Origin: Peribacillus folii
GTDB taxonomy: Bacteria > Bacillota > Bacilli > Bacillales > DSM-1321
DNA length: 64,000 bases
Reading direction: 5' to 3'
Assembly: GCF_030271255.1 (NCBI RefSeq)
Contig: NZ_JASJOM010000001.1
Span: 248,001-312,000, forward strand
Shown here: positions 17,382 through 26,150 of the stretch, in pieces
Layout: each line of letters begins with the position of its first letter
How positions within the stretch are numbered: position 1 is the stretch's first letter
Notes under the pieces: generated by a model
Told to the model about the DNA's origin: nothing
Database searches by the model: none
The model's input: only the letters and a program-made list of their open reading frames with translations
Made by a program: the position numbers and the translations under genes

Positions 17382-19313
17382 TTAGCGGCTTACTTCCGCT
17401 TTGATCGCTGCAACGAAATCTTCAAAAGCGATCGTTTCGGATTTTTGTTCACCATATTTACGTACATTCACACTGCCCTCTTTGGCCTCATTATCGCCGA
17501 CGACGAGCATGTACGGGATTTTTTGCATTTGTGCTTCACGGATCTTGTAGCCGATTTTCTCGTCACGTGTATCCAAATCGACACGGATGCCCTGCGCTTT
17601 AAGTTTTTCCTGCACTTCTTTCGCATAATCGAGATGCACTTCAGGAGAGACCGGAATCACCTGTGCCTGGATAGGTGCCAGCCAAGTCGGGAATGCACCC
17701 TTGTATTCCTCGATCAAGTACGCGACAAACCGTTCCATTGTCGAAACGACACCGCGGTGGATGACGACCGGACGGTGCTGCTTGCCATCTTCCCCGACAT
17801 AATTCAAATCAAAACGCTCAGGAAGCAAGAAATCAAGCTGAACAGTGGAAAGCGTTTCGTCCTTTCCTAAGGCAGTACGCACTTGGACATCAAGCTTCGG
17901 ACCGTAGAATGCCGCTTCACCTTCCGCTTCGAAATAATCCAATCCAAGCTCATCCATGGCATCCTTTAACATGCCCTGCGCTTTTTCCCACATCGCATCA
18001 TCATCAAAATATTTTTCTGTATCTTGCGGATCGCGATAAGACAGACGGAAGGAATAATCCTTGATATCGAAATCTTTGTATACCTCAAGAACCAGATTCA
18101 CAACACGCTTGAACTCTTCTTTGATTTGATCGGGACGGACGAATATGTGGGCATCATTCAACGTCATCCCGCGTACGCGCTGCAGGCCGGAAAGCGCACC
18201 TGACATTTCATAGCGGTGCATCAAGCCCAGTTCGGCGATTCGGATTGGCAATTCGCGATAGCTGTGGATGCTGTTTTTATAGACCATCATGTGATGCGGG
18301 CAATTCATCGGACGTAAAACGAGCTGTTCGTTTTCCATCTCCATGACCGGGAACATGCCGTCCTGGTAGTGATCCCAGTGTCCGGATGTTTTATAAAGGT
18401 CCACGCTTCCCATTACAGGTGTGTAGACATGGTCATAGCCAAGTCGTTCTTCCTTATCGACAATATATCTTTCGATTGTCCGGCGAATTGTCGCACCCTT
18501 TGGCAGCCACATCGGCAGCCCTTGCCCGACTTTTTGTGAGCTCATGAACAAGTTCAATTCCTTGCCGATTTTGCGGTGATCCCGTTCCTTCGCTTCCTCG
18601 AGGAACCGCAGGTGCTCGGCCAATTCTTCTTTCTTATAGAAAGCCGTTCCATATATACGCTGCAGCATTTTGTTTTTGCTATCGCCTCTCCAGTAGGCAC
18701 CGGCAATGCTCAAAAGCTTAAATTCCTTTATTTTCCCAGTTGACGGGACGTGAATGCCGCGGCATAGGTCAAAGAATTCACCTTGCTCATAAAGCGTTAC
18801 TTGCTGCTCGGCTGGTATCGCATCGATCAGCTCCAGTTTATACTCATCGCCGATTTCCTTAAAACGGGAAATGGCTTCATCACGGCTGACCTCGATCCGC
18901 GAGATTTCCAGGTTTTCATTCACGATTTTCTTCATTTCTTTTTCAATCAATGGAAGATCTTCAGGAGTCAATGATTCCTCTAAATCGATATCATAGTAGA
19001 AACCGCCCTCGATGACTGGTCCCACACCGAATTTGGCATGTTTGTACAGGCGCTTGATGGCTTGGGCCATTAAGTGAGCCGTACTGTGACGCAGCACTTC
19101 AAGTGCATCCGGTGCGTCCTGTGTAACGATTTCGATTGTCCCATCCTCTAAAATCGGACGTTTCAAATCATATAATTGGCCATTGAATTTCCCGGCAATG
19201 GATTTTTTTCTTAATCCAGGACTGATCGATGCAGCGATGTCTTCAGTTGTTGTGCCTTTGGCAAACTCCTTAACCGCTCCGTCAGGAAAAGATATTTTCA
19301 GTAATTCAGACAT
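17382..19313 (-). CDS. thrS: Threonyl-tRNA synthetase
   Basis: 643 residues, full length. Domains in order: TGS (~1-64), the editing/SAD domain ([15 protein letters not shown] ~75-89, and the HxxxC element near [12 protein letters not shown] ~185), the class II catalytic core ([49 protein letters not shown]), and the anticodon-binding domain (~535-643). The zinc-binding Cys of NCPHH is present. It attaches threonine to tRNA-Thr. A T-box leader precedes it, so expression should rise when tRNA-Thr is uncharged. Confidence 0.97.
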   Translation of the reverse strand: MSELLKISFPDGAVKEFAKGTTTEDIAASISPGLRKKSIAGKFNGQLYDLKRPILEDGTIEIVTQDAPDALEVLRHSTAHLMAQAIKRLYKHAKFGVGPVIEGGFYYDIDLEESLTPEDLPLIEKEMKKIVNENLEISRIEVSRDEAISRFKEIGDEYKLELIDAIPAEQQVTLYEQGEFFDLCRGIHVPSTGKIKEFKLLSIAGAYWRGDSKNKMLQRIYGTAFYKKEELAEHLRFLEEAKERDHRKIGKELNLFMSSQKVGQGLPMWLPKGATIRRTIERYIVDKEERLGYDHVYTPVMGSVDLYKTSGHWDHYQDGMFPVMEMENEQLVLRPMNCPHHMMVYKNSIHSYRELPIRIAELGLMHRYEMSGALSGLQRVRGMTLNDAHIFVRPDQIKEEFKRVVNLVLEVYKDFDIKDYSFRLSYRDPQDTEKYFDDDAMWEKAQGMLKDAMDELGLDYFEAEGEAAFYGPKLDVQVRTALGKDETLSTVQLDFLLPERFDLNYVGEDGKQHRPVVIHRGVVSTMERFVAYLIEEYKGAFPTWLAPIQAQVIPVSPEVHLDYAKEVQEKLKAQGIRVDLDTRDEKIGYKIREAQMQKIPYMLVVGDNEAKEGSVNVRKYGEQKSETIAFEDFVAAIKAEVSR

Positions 19314-19376
19314 TCAGTTTCACTCCTTCTTATTGTTCAGACAAATTCCTTCAGGCAGCTGATTTCAATGAAACAC

Positions 19377-19668
19377 AAAAAGCCCGCCCCTGTATACATA
19401 CAGGGACGAGCTTAGTAATAGATATCATTAACCCGCGGTTCCACCCTCGTTCCACTTTGCTTATCATGGCAAAACGGCACTCGTAACTTGGTAACGGCAG
19501 CTTCCCGTCAGCTCATAGTCGCAAAAAATGCCTGCTTTCCGAGCCGAAGTTTAAAGGTGGTAAGTGTTCCATGCGAATAGGAAGCTTTCAGCCTGCGGCT
19601 CCCCTCTCTGATAATCGGCGATCAGAATACCCTTGTCCTCATCATAACTTTTGTTTTTTACTAGTATG
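19377..19668 (-). promoter_or_regulatory. T-box riboswitch of thrS
   Basis: The T-box signature AGGGTGGAACCGCGG is present on the minus strand (19433-19447). It is followed by an intrinsic terminator (19381-19413, stem with CCCCTGTA/TACAGGG, then TTTTTGTG). Upstream, the AGAGAG stem I element and a specifier region containing an ACC (threonine) triplet near GAACACTTACCACC are visible. The gene downstream is thrS, so this should read uncharged tRNA-Thr and control transcription antitermination. Confidence 0.95.
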
Positions 19669-19674
19669 TAGGAA

Positions 19675-19703
19675 ATTATAAGTCGTTATACGGGGAAAAT
19701 CAA
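19675..19703 (-). promoter_or_regulatory. Sigma-A promoter of thrS T-box
   Basis: Minus strand TTGATT (19698-19703), 17-base spacer, perfect TATAAT (19675-19680). Start of transcription expected near 19668. Confidence 0.75.
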
Positions 19704-19733
19704 GGTTAATTTTCTCATTCCGAATAAAGTCAT

Positions 19734-20567
19734 TCATTTTGCCTGGGAAAATGACGAAAGTGGCAGGACCATCGCCCGCTCTTCAAAAATCCTTGAGATC
19801 GTTTGGATCAATCCCTCTTCCTTGTCATCTGTATAGATATATAAGTTGACGGGTGCGATCGATAGCAGCGGGGCCAGTATCACCGTGTCGAGAAAAAGTG
19901 AGCTTTTGGCAAGCAGCCTCCTGTCGATCAAGCGATTGATTTCCGGACGGTCAAGCTTGGTGAATGTATGATCATAGAAGTGAAAACCATCACGGTTGAC
20001 CAAGTGAAGCGATATGAATTTCGACTCTTGCCCAATGAGGCAATCACGGAGCGTAGCGATGAAATTTTGATAGTCCTGTTCCAATTTGTATTCATCGATC
20101 GCCTTGACCACATATTTCTCCAATGTGTGGTGGAATGATTTTAAACGGAAGGTGGTGAAGGAATCGAATGAAAAAGATACCCTTCCCTCCAATATGCTTT
20201 GCAGCCCCTCCTCGATCGATCGTTTCTCCCTATCGAATGCCGCATCTCCATTCACGGACCTTTCCCCATCTATGATCGACGAGGCTATTTCGATGATCGC
20301 TTCGATTTCTTCCCGCTCCCTATAGAAAAACTTGCCGACGATGATTTGTTCAAGTACGGATAGCGTCTTTTCTTCCAATAAAAATGAATGAAATGAGTCA
20401 CGAAGCAGGATCAACCACTTTTCACCTGAAGACTCTGTCATATCCATATGCAGTCCTTGTTGCCGAAGAAATCGAATGTATGGTCGAAATTCTGCCCCTA
20501 ACGGATGGACAGAAACGAAATCCAGCAATTTCAATGCCTCTGAATCATTTTGAAACGAAATTTGCAC
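19734..20567 (-). CDS. ytxC: Sporulation-associated protein YtxC
   Basis: 277 residues, close to the ~280 of B. subtilis YtxC, and in the same place between thrS and dnaI. It is a soluble protein without signal peptide; conserved-looking stretches include REREEIEAIIEIASSIIDGE and FSFDSFTTFRLKSF. The family is linked to sporulation in Bacillus but has no known activity. The start is GTG (20565-20567) behind GGGGGG. The sequence CATATACT about 50 bases upstream resembles a SigE -10 box, but no convincing -35 accompanies it. Confidence 0.8.
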   Translation of the reverse strand: MQISFQNDSEALKLLDFVSVHPLGAEFRPYIRFLRQQGLHMDMTESSGEKWLILLRDSFHSFLLEEKTLSVLEQIIVGKFFYREREEIEAIIEIASSIIDGERSVNGDAAFDREKRSIEEGLQSILEGRVSFSFDSFTTFRLKSFHHTLEKYVVKAIDEYKLEQDYQNFIATLRDCLIGQESKFISLHLVNRDGFHFYDHTFTKLDRPEINRLIDRRLLAKSSLFLDTVILAPLLSIAPVNLYIYTDDKEEGLIQTISRIFEERAMVLPLSSFSQAK

Positions 20568-20651
20568 TACGACATCCCCCCTTCCCCCTTGGTTCTTTTT
20601 TCAAGTATATGGGGATGGGGACATGTTTAGAAGTCGATGGCGCCCGGATTA

Positions 20652-20686
20652 AAGAAAAAAGTGACCTCTAATCAGAGACCACTTTC
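20652..20686 (-). terminator. Terminator after dnaI
   Basis: Minus strand AAAGTGGTCTCT-GATT-AGAGGTCACTTT followed by TTTTC. It starts three bases after the dnaI stop. Confidence 0.85.
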
Positions 20687-20688
20687 CT

Positions 20689-21627
20689 TTATCTTCTGCG
20701 GTTCGTTCCATCAAGTCTTACAGGCTCCGCTAAATATTTAATTCTTTCCAAAACCCGTGCCGCCTTCACTTCTTCCTTCTCACCGCGCTGTGAAAAGGTC
20801 AGGTGATTCTCCAGGCCATTCATATCGAAATTCGAAGTAAAAAACGTCGGCAGGTTTTCCAGCATCCGAAATTGCAAAATCGGGCCGAATACCTCATCAC
20901 GCCCCCAGCTCGTCATTGATTCTGCCCCGATATCATCCAACATGAGCACCGGTGCCGTTTTCACCATCTCGATTTTTTCGTTGACGGTATTATCACCGAT
21001 CGAACCCTTAAGTTCCCTTAAATAATCGGGCACATAGACAATGAGGGAGGCAATTTGCCTTTGGGCAAGTTCATTGGCGATCGCACCAAGCAAGTACGTC
21101 TTGCCAACGCCGAACTTCCCGTAAATATATAAGCCCTTTTGCCGTTTTCCCGGTTCATATTCCATGATGAACGTGATCGCTTTACGCAAAACATCCAAGC
21201 GTTTGTTTTCATCATCCGTTTGGGTGAAATCCTCGATCGATGCCGTTAAAATATCCTTAGGAACGTAAAGGCTGCGAATCAATTTTTCCCTTTTCCGTCT
21301 TTCATCCTCCGCGAGCTTCCGCGGGCAGACTTCATAATGCAGATTCAACGCTTTGCCTTGAACGACCAATTTCGGATAATACCCATGCATCATATTGATG
21401 CACCCATCCAAGTTCGGGCATTTGTCACACTTATTGCTTTGAGAAGTGAATTCATAAAGCTTACCCAGGTTTTTATCGATCATTTCCTTCGTGACAGTCG
21501 AACTGTTGGCATTCAAGAATAACCGAATCTGCTCGTTTTCAAAAATTTCCTGTTTCAGCTTTTCGTAACGCTGTTGAAATTGGTTCGTATTCGCCAATTT
21601 GTTAAGGGATCTATTGATCTTTTCCAT
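20689..21627 (-). CDS. dnaI: Primosomal helicase loader DnaI
   Basis: 312 residues. The N-terminal domain carries a zinc-ribbon-like Cys cluster (CDKCPNLDGC ~68-77, CPRK ~100). The C-terminal AAA+ ATPase has Walker A YGKFGVGKTYLL (~168-179) and Walker B LMLDDIGAE (~230). DnaI loads the replicative helicase DnaC with DnaB and DnaD at origins and restart sites. Its start overlaps the end of dnaB by 17 bases, indicating coupled translation. Confidence 0.95.
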   Translation of the reverse strand: MEKINRSLNKLANTNQFQQRYEKLKQEIFENEQIRLFLNANSSTVTKEMIDKNLGKLYEFTSQSNKCDKCPNLDGCINMMHGYYPKLVVQGKALNLHYEVCPRKLAEDERRKREKLIRSLYVPKDILTASIEDFTQTDDENKRLDVLRKAITFIMEYEPGKRQKGLYIYGKFGVGKTYLLGAIANELAQRQIASLIVYVPDYLRELKGSIGDNTVNEKIEMVKTAPVLMLDDIGAESMTSWGRDEVFGPILQFRMLENLPTFFTSNFDMNGLENHLTFSQRGEKEEVKAARVLERIKYLAEPVRLDGTNRRR

Positions 21628-23038
21628 CTTTCATTTCACCTCCTGCTTTCCACAGCTTCCATTTTTCCTGAAGATCGCGTTTTTGCGCATCCAATTCAGG
21701 CTGGTTTTGGTTCTGCTCCTGCACGTCTTCATCCTTTTTCTCAAGCCATTCCGGAACCACTTCTTCCCGAATCGTCTTTTTCCGTCCGCCTTTGGCCGCA
21801 TTCCTGCTGCCTTGAGCCCAGTCCTGATATTTCCGATGTTCATTTTTAGCCAGCTCCATCGCCTCGATGACGGTGGAAACCTTCAGCCGCGCCCAATGGC
21901 CAGCGAGCTTCTCCACGTAGCCCTTGGTGAATTTCATATCCGTTTTAAGCATGACATATTCAATCAGGACATTGACGACACCAGGATTCAGCTTTTGATT
22001 GATCATCACGCCTTCCACCACCTTCAAATCTCCGCTTGATGGCTCCGCACCGCCTGATAATTGCATGAGCCGTTCACGAGGTGAAATGGTCTCCAAATGA
22101 CGGATCAGCTCTTGCTCCTGAGTTTTCGGTTCTTCTTTTTGTGTCCGTTCACGAATCGGCTGCACCCGATTGACAAGGGACGGCATATCAGCCTGCCGTT
22201 CGATTTGGTACCAATCCCTGGCCGCTTTTCTTAGTTTCTCCTCATCGATCTCATCATCCAATGAAACGGCATCCATCACTAGTTTTTGCATTTCGAGAGG
22301 ATCAATGCCATATAAAAAAGCAAGTTTGGCAATCGTCCCTTTGATTTTTGGCGTAAAGGCCTTTTTAGGTACGATTGAAGATTTCATTCCGGCAAATAAC
22401 AGCTCGAAATCGAATAGGCTGTCAAATCCCGATGGCTCGACTCCCTCCACCCGTTCAATGAATTGCTGTTCGGGTACCGGTTTCCATTCATTTTTCGCTT
22501 CATCGGTGACATATAGGGAGTCCAAATGATCGGATGAGAAAACTTCCGTGAAAGACTTCGTCACCCGGTCATATTGATCAGTCTGGATTTGATCATCACA
22601 AAAGAATCGCTTCAACCGGTTGAATTGCACTTTACCGATTTTTTTGTATAAGTAAATATTCAGCATTCCATCGGTGAAAAACTGCTGAGGGGACAGCGGC
22701 GGGTTCAATTCATAGATGAATTCCTTCGAATCGTTTTTCGATTGCTTATACACATTCAGCAACCCGATTCCCTCAAGCAATAGACGCGCTTCATAAATAT
22801 CACCTAACTTCAAGCCGATGGTATTCATTAATTGATAATGGGAGGAGGTTTCCGACCATAGCCTGTTTTCCTCCAGCTCACTCCAAAGCGTCATGTATAG
22901 GCTGATGCAGATAGGTCCGATAAGAGGTTGATATAGACGGGTCAGTACTTTCCGATCATAATCATGAAGCAGCCCCGCGGATGAGACCAAGTATGAATCC
23001 GCTGGAAGCAATTCTTGCCAATGCATTGACATCTCCAT
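21611..23038 (-). CDS. dnaB: Replication initiation and membrane attachment protein DnaB
   Basis: 475 residues, Gram-positive primosomal DnaB (not the E. coli helicase). The N-terminal winged-helix part (DRKVLTRLYQPLIGPICISLY ends ~45) and the C-terminal DnaB/DnaD-type DDBH2 region (GVVNVLIEYVMLK, YVEKLAGHWARLKV ~385-425) are visible, then a charged tail. It helps load helicase and tethers the origin. The start is uncertain among three in-frame ATGs (MEMSMHW); alignment to B. subtilis favours the second and the ribosome site (GGAG) the third. Upstream of dnaI, downstream of nrdR. Confidence 0.92.
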   Translation of the reverse strand: MEMSMHWQELLPADSYLVSSAGLLHDYDRKVLTRLYQPLIGPICISLYMTLWSELEENRLWSETSSHYQLMNTIGLKLGDIYEARLLLEGIGLLNVYKQSKNDSKEFIYELNPPLSPQQFFTDGMLNIYLYKKIGKVQFNRLKRFFCDDQIQTDQYDRVTKSFTEVFSSDHLDSLYVTDEAKNEWKPVPEQQFIERVEGVEPSGFDSLFDFELLFAGMKSSIVPKKAFTPKIKGTIAKLAFLYGIDPLEMQKLVMDAVSLDDEIDEEKLRKAARDWYQIERQADMPSLVNRVQPIRERTQKEEPKTQEQELIRHLETISPRERLMQLSGGAEPSSGDLKVVEGVMINQKLNPGVVNVLIEYVMLKTDMKFTKGYVEKLAGHWARLKVSTVIEAMELAKNEHRKYQDWAQGSRNAAKGGRKKTIREEVVPEWLEKKDEDVQEQNQNQPELDAQKRDLQEKWKLWKAGGEMKDGKDQ

Positions 23039-23090
23039 TCAAACCTTTCAAAAGATGTAGTGAAAAAAGAGCCAAAGTGAATCTTCAGCT

Positions 23091-23555
23091 CTACTTTCTT
23101 TCTTTATTAATCAAATCTTTTAATTCATCGATAAAAACATTGATATCTTTAAATTGCCGATAGACGGATGCGAACCTTACATAGGCAACCTCATCGACTT
23201 CCGCCAGCTTGTCCATCACCATTTCGCCGACATAGTCGCTTTTCACTTCCGATATGCCCTGATTGCGTAATTCCTTCTCTACATAACTGGTAATTTGCTC
23301 TAGCTCTTTCAAGGGAACCGGACGTTTTTCGCAAGCCCTGATCAATCCACGCAGCATTTTATCCCGACTGAACTCTTCCCTTGTCCCGCCTTTTTTGACT
23401 ACAATAAGCGGTGTTTCCTCAACCTTTTCAAATGTCGTGAATCGAAAACCACATGCCTCACATTCACGGCGACGTCGAATCGATTTGCTTTCATCGACAG
23501 GCCTGGAATCGAGCACTCTTGTTCCGTTATATTGACATGATGGGCATTTCATCAT
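23091..23555 (-). CDS. nrdR: Transcriptional repressor NrdR
   Basis: 154 residues. N-terminal zinc ribbon (CPSC at ~4-7 and CEACGF at ~32-37) followed by an ATP-cone domain (~48-140, with [19 protein letters not shown] in pieces). NrdR senses ATP/dATP and represses ribonucleotide reductase genes through NrdR boxes. Two adjacent ATGs exist (MMKCPSC); B. subtilis uses the second. It precedes dnaB-dnaI as in B. subtilis. Confidence 0.96.
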   Translation of the reverse strand: MMKCPSCQYNGTRVLDSRPVDESKSIRRRRECEACGFRFTTFEKVEETPLIVVKKGGTREEFSRDKMLRGLIRACEKRPVPLKELEQITSYVEKELRNQGISEVKSDYVGEMVMDKLAEVDEVAYVRFASVYRQFKDINVFIDELKDLINKERK

Positions 23556-23734
23556 TATCAGCTCCGTATTTTATGTAGGACTCCGCTATCTAAATGTTCC
23601 CCAAGTAGTTAATCTTCTATTTCAATCTTATATTAAAAGGAACGGCCAGTACAAGTAAAAAGTGTAACTTGAAGGCTCCAGCCGCTTCTCGCCTTTGCGC
23701 GCCGCACCGTCAGAAGCCGCTAAATCTTTGCATT

Positions 23735-23762
23735 AAAAAAGAGATGCACCCATGGCATCTCT
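23735..23762 (-). terminator. Terminator after speD
   Basis: Minus strand AGAGATGC-CATGG-GTGCATCTCT followed by TTTTTTAATG, about 15 bases after the speD stop. Confidence 0.85.
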
Positions 23763-23776
23763 GTGTATACGTTTTT

Positions 23777-24175
23777 TTATAGGGCACTTATATTGGTTTT
23801 TTTCATTTGTACAGGACCTAATCCACGTGGCAATTCGATGTTTTCACGTGTTTGCGCATTTAAAGCTTCTGCAATATAATCTGCCGCAATATTCGGATCC
23901 AAGTTACCGCATGTATAGACATCAATGCTCGCATAGCCGTGCTCTGGAAAACTGTGAATCGTCAAATGTGATTCGGAAATGATGACGACCCCGCTGACCC
24001 CTTGTGGAGCAAACTTGTGAAAGGCAACTTCGCGCACCTCTGCACCTGATTTCAAAGCAGCATCAACAAAAATCTTTTCAATCAAATCGATATTGTTCAG
24101 TTTTTCAAAGTCACAACCCCAAAGTTCAGAAATGACATGTCTACCCATTGTTTCCATAGTGTAAGCTGTTTCCAT
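23777..24175 (-). CDS. speD: S-adenosylmethionine decarboxylase proenzyme
   Basis: 132 residues. The self-cleavage site is visible in [14 protein letters not shown]: the enzyme cuts before the Ser of IHS (~residue 69) to give the pyruvoyl group. It decarboxylates S-adenosylmethionine to supply aminopropyl groups for spermidine. The ATG at 24175 follows AAGGGGGAAGCTTAAT with good spacing and gives a six-residue extension (METAYT) relative to B. subtilis SpeD, which begins [11 protein letters not shown]. The leader can fold so as to mask this ribosome site. Single-gene unit with its own promoter and terminator. Confidence 0.95.
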   Translation of the reverse strand: METAYTMETMGRHVISELWGCDFEKLNNIDLIEKIFVDAALKSGAEVREVAFHKFAPQGVSGVVIISESHLTIHSFPEHGYASIDVYTCGNLDPNIAADYIAEALNAQTRENIELPRGLGPVQMKKTNISAL

Positions 24176-24299
24176 ATTAAGCTTCCCCCTTACAATGATT
24201 TCAATTAGTTCTGATAACTACCACGGGGGAAAGTTAGTCCAAAGAGGTCCTAACCCTTTAAGTAGCCATCATGCAAACCGTCTTTTGAAGAAGTTCACG
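24176..24299 (-). promoter_or_regulatory. Structured speD leader with possible ribosome-site masking
   Basis: The leader is about 124 bases. It holds a hairpin (24230-24259; AAAG-GG-TTAG paired with CTAACTTT, 12-base loop). Right after it a TTCCCCC run (24225-24231) is complementary to the speD ribosome site GGGGGAA (24183-24189). The hairpin 3' arm overlaps the TT of the masking run, so the two folds compete in part. I do not recognise a named riboswitch class. Regulation by SAM or polyamines would be logical but is inference. Confidence 0.45.
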
Positions 24300-24305
24300 A
24301 TTCAT

Positions 24306-24334
24306 AGTATATATTGTTTGAATTTTTTTTGCAA
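24306..24334 (-). promoter_or_regulatory. Sigma-A promoter of speD
   Basis: Minus strand TTGCAA (24329-24334), 17-base spacer, TATACT (24306-24311). Confidence 0.7.
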
Positions 24335-24860
24335 CTCCAAATTTGAAGTTTTGGAAAGATAAACTGCTTATGGAAAAGCAATAACAGCTTTTTGGACAGC
24401 CAGGATTGCCTGTATTCCAGTTTATCGCTGCCCCTCATAACTGCATCAAATTATATTTTTAAAAAATCGGCATAGAAATGTGGGACTGAACTGATATTGA
24501 CCGTACATTTCCCTAAATGCATAGGCGGATGGAACGATCTTCGAGCTTAGACTTTGCACTGTTATTCGAATCGGATCCTCATAAAAATTGCGCTTTTCAC
24601 ACGGAATGGGGGAGCGTTATTCGTCAATTTCGTCCGTTACACTCCCATTCAGCTCGGGTCCTCCTCATAATCACTGCCTTTTCCCCCTCTTTTGGAGCTT
24701 TACTCGCTAATTTGAACACTTTACTCGCGAGTTCGGCACTTTTACTCGCGAATTCATCGATATTACTCGCGAGTTTCGTTTTTCATCGAAATGGAGTACA
24801 TCGCGCTTGTTACATGCTTCCCTTTTCGTTATCCATCATCGAAAGAAAGCAGAACCCATA
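24335..24860. other. Gene-free intergenic stretch between speD and gapB
   Basis: No gene is supported here. It contains a 9-bp inverted repeat (24358-24366 GATAAACTG with 24418-24426 CAGTTTATC) and, from about 24587, the 21-bp repeat element listed separately. An open frame over 24517-24861 consists largely of the repeat (LLANLNTLLASSALLLANSS) and has no ribosome site, so it is not called. Confidence 0.6.
24701..24784. repeat. 21-bp tandem repeat, four units (TACTCGC element, copy 1)
   Basis: TACTCGC occurs at 24701, 24722, 24743 and 24764, a period of exactly 21 bases. Each unit continues GAGTT or AATT, and most contain the palindrome ACTCGCGAGT or a close form. Thirty-four bases (24721-24754) are identical to 60511-60544. 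About 110 bases upstream is ATTGCGCTTTTCACACG (24587 onward), whose counterpart also precedes the second copy. Degenerate units may lie at 24616-24650. Function unknown. Confidence 0.85.
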
Positions 24861-24892
24861 AAAAATGCTGCCTGCAAAGTGCAGACAGCATC
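24860..24892 (-). terminator. Terminator after gapB
   Basis: Minus strand ATGCTGTCTGCA ... TGCAGGCAGCAT followed by TTTTTTATG, 66 bases after the gapB stop. Confidence 0.8.
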
Positions 24893-24957
24893 TCCTTCAA
24901 ATTACCCAGCCTTGTAATCCATGTTTTAAGATCGTATATTTCAAGACTTTTGCAGGA

Positions 24958-25995
24958 TTATTTTACTGATAATTGGACTTCTGACGTTTTTTTCAATTCG
25001 GATGCGACCAATTTCACAAGATCGACTACCCGGTTGGAGTAGCCCCATTCATTGTCATACCAAGCTAGTACTTTCACTTTCCTGTCTCCAATCATCATCG
25101 TTGTCAGACCATCGATGATGGCGGAATGCGGATTGGTTTTGAAGTCGCAGGAAACCAGGGGTTCAGTCGTGAACTCCAATATGCCCTTTAGTTCATTTTC
25201 GGAAGCATCGATGAATGCTTGATTCACATCATCAATCGTCACATCACGGTTTAAATCCACGACAAGATCGACCAAGGACACGTTAGGTGTAGGGACGCGG
25301 ATTGCCATTCCGTGAAGCTTGCCTTTTAATTGCGGCAGCACAAGGGAGATGGCTTTTGCAGCCCCAGTCGTCGTAGGAATGATGCTTTCCGCAGCAGCAC
25401 GGGCGCGTCTTAAATCTTTATGCGGGTTATCGATATTATTTTGGTCATTCGTATAAGAATGGATCGTTGTCATCAAACCGTTATTTATGCCGAATTTCTC
25501 ATCAAGCACTTTCGCAACGGGCCCAAGACAGTTCGTGGTGCAGGATGCATTGGAAATGATAAAATGCTTGTCAATTTCCAGCACTTCCTCATTGACGCCC
25601 ATGACAATGGTAACGTCTTCATTTTTTCCCGGCGCAGACAATATCACCCGTTTTGCCCCTGCTTCCAAATGAAGAGCCGCTTTGGAGCGTTCATTGAATT
25701 TGCCTGTAGCTTCAATTACGATATCTATGTTCATCTCTTTCCACGGCAAAAGCTTCGGGTCACGGTTATTGATTAGTTGTACCCGGCGGCCATTCACAAC
25801 AAGTGAATCATCTTCCGCAACAATGATGCCGTCGAATTTACCATGTATCGTATCATATTTTAGTAAATGGGCTAAAGTTTCAGCAGGATAGCTTGCATTG
25901 ATTGCAACAATGTCCAAACTCTCATCTAATATGGCCTTTCGGAAAACCATCCTTCCAATTCTCCCAAATCCGTTAATTGCTATTCTTGAATTCAT
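24958..25995 (-). CDS. gapB: Gluconeogenic NADP-dependent glyceraldehyde-3-phosphate dehydrogenase GapB
   Basis: 345 residues. N-terminal NAD(P) fold (INGFGRIGRMVFR ~5-17) and the catalytic cysteine in SNASCTTNCLGPV (~148-160). The sequence is GapB-like rather than glycolytic GapA, and the place beside speD matches B. subtilis gapB (ytcG-speD-gapB order). GapB works in the gluconeogenic direction with NADP. The promoter region contains an inverted repeat matching the CcpN operator, the known repressor of gapB under glycolytic conditions. Confidence 0.93.
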   Translation of the reverse strand: MNSRIAINGFGRIGRMVFRKAILDESLDIVAINASYPAETLAHLLKYDTIHGKFDGIIVAEDDSLVVNGRRVQLINNRDPKLLPWKEMNIDIVIEATGKFNERSKAALHLEAGAKRVILSAPGKNEDVTIVMGVNEEVLEIDKHFIISNASCTTNCLGPVAKVLDEKFGINNGLMTTIHSYTNDQNNIDNPHKDLRRARAAAESIIPTTTGAAKAISLVLPQLKGKLHGMAIRVPTPNVSLVDLVVDLNRDVTIDDVNQAFIDASENELKGILEFTTEPLVSCDFKTNPHSAIIDGLTTMMIGDRKVKVLAWYDNEWGYSNRVVDLVKLVASELKKTSEVQLSVK

Positions 25996-26015
25996 CGTTC
26001 GGACCCCCTGAAAAT

Positions 26016-26058
26016 AATGTTATACTTATTACCTCTTATATGTAATTAGTATAACATA
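26016..26058 (-). promoter_or_regulatory. gapB promoter with inverted CcpN-like operators
   Basis: Extended -10 TG-T-TATACT on the minus strand (TATACT at 26048-26053). It lies in a 15-bp inverted repeat with one mismatch (26018-26032 and 26042-26056, spacer 9). The minus-strand TATGTTATACT (26048-26058) matches the CcpN consensus TRTGHYATAYW fully. The opposite copy AATGTTATACT (26016-26026) misses one base. This suits repression of gluconeogenesis by CcpN. Confidence 0.7.
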
Positions 26059-26111
26059 ATTAACTTTAATTGTGCTAATAAAAATGCGGATTATTAGTAT
26101 TTTTTCAACAC

Positions 26112-26143
26112 AAAAGGAAGAAACCTAATGGTTCCTTCCTTTT
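26112..26143 (-). terminator. Terminator after coaE
   Basis: Minus strand AAAAGGAAGGAACC-ATTA-GGTTTCTTCCTTTT. It ends the polA-mutM-ytaF-coaE series. Confidence 0.8.
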
Positions 26144-26150
26144 ATGATGA

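Noticed and set aside
24701-24784. CRISPR array
   Set aside because: Units are 21 bases end to end with no constant-repeat/variable-spacer pattern of CRISPR size and no cas genes nearby.
24517-24861. Plus-strand open frame of 114 codons
   Set aside because: It is composed largely of the 21-bp repeat (period is a multiple of three, so any frame stays open), lacks a ribosome site, and overlaps the gapB terminator.
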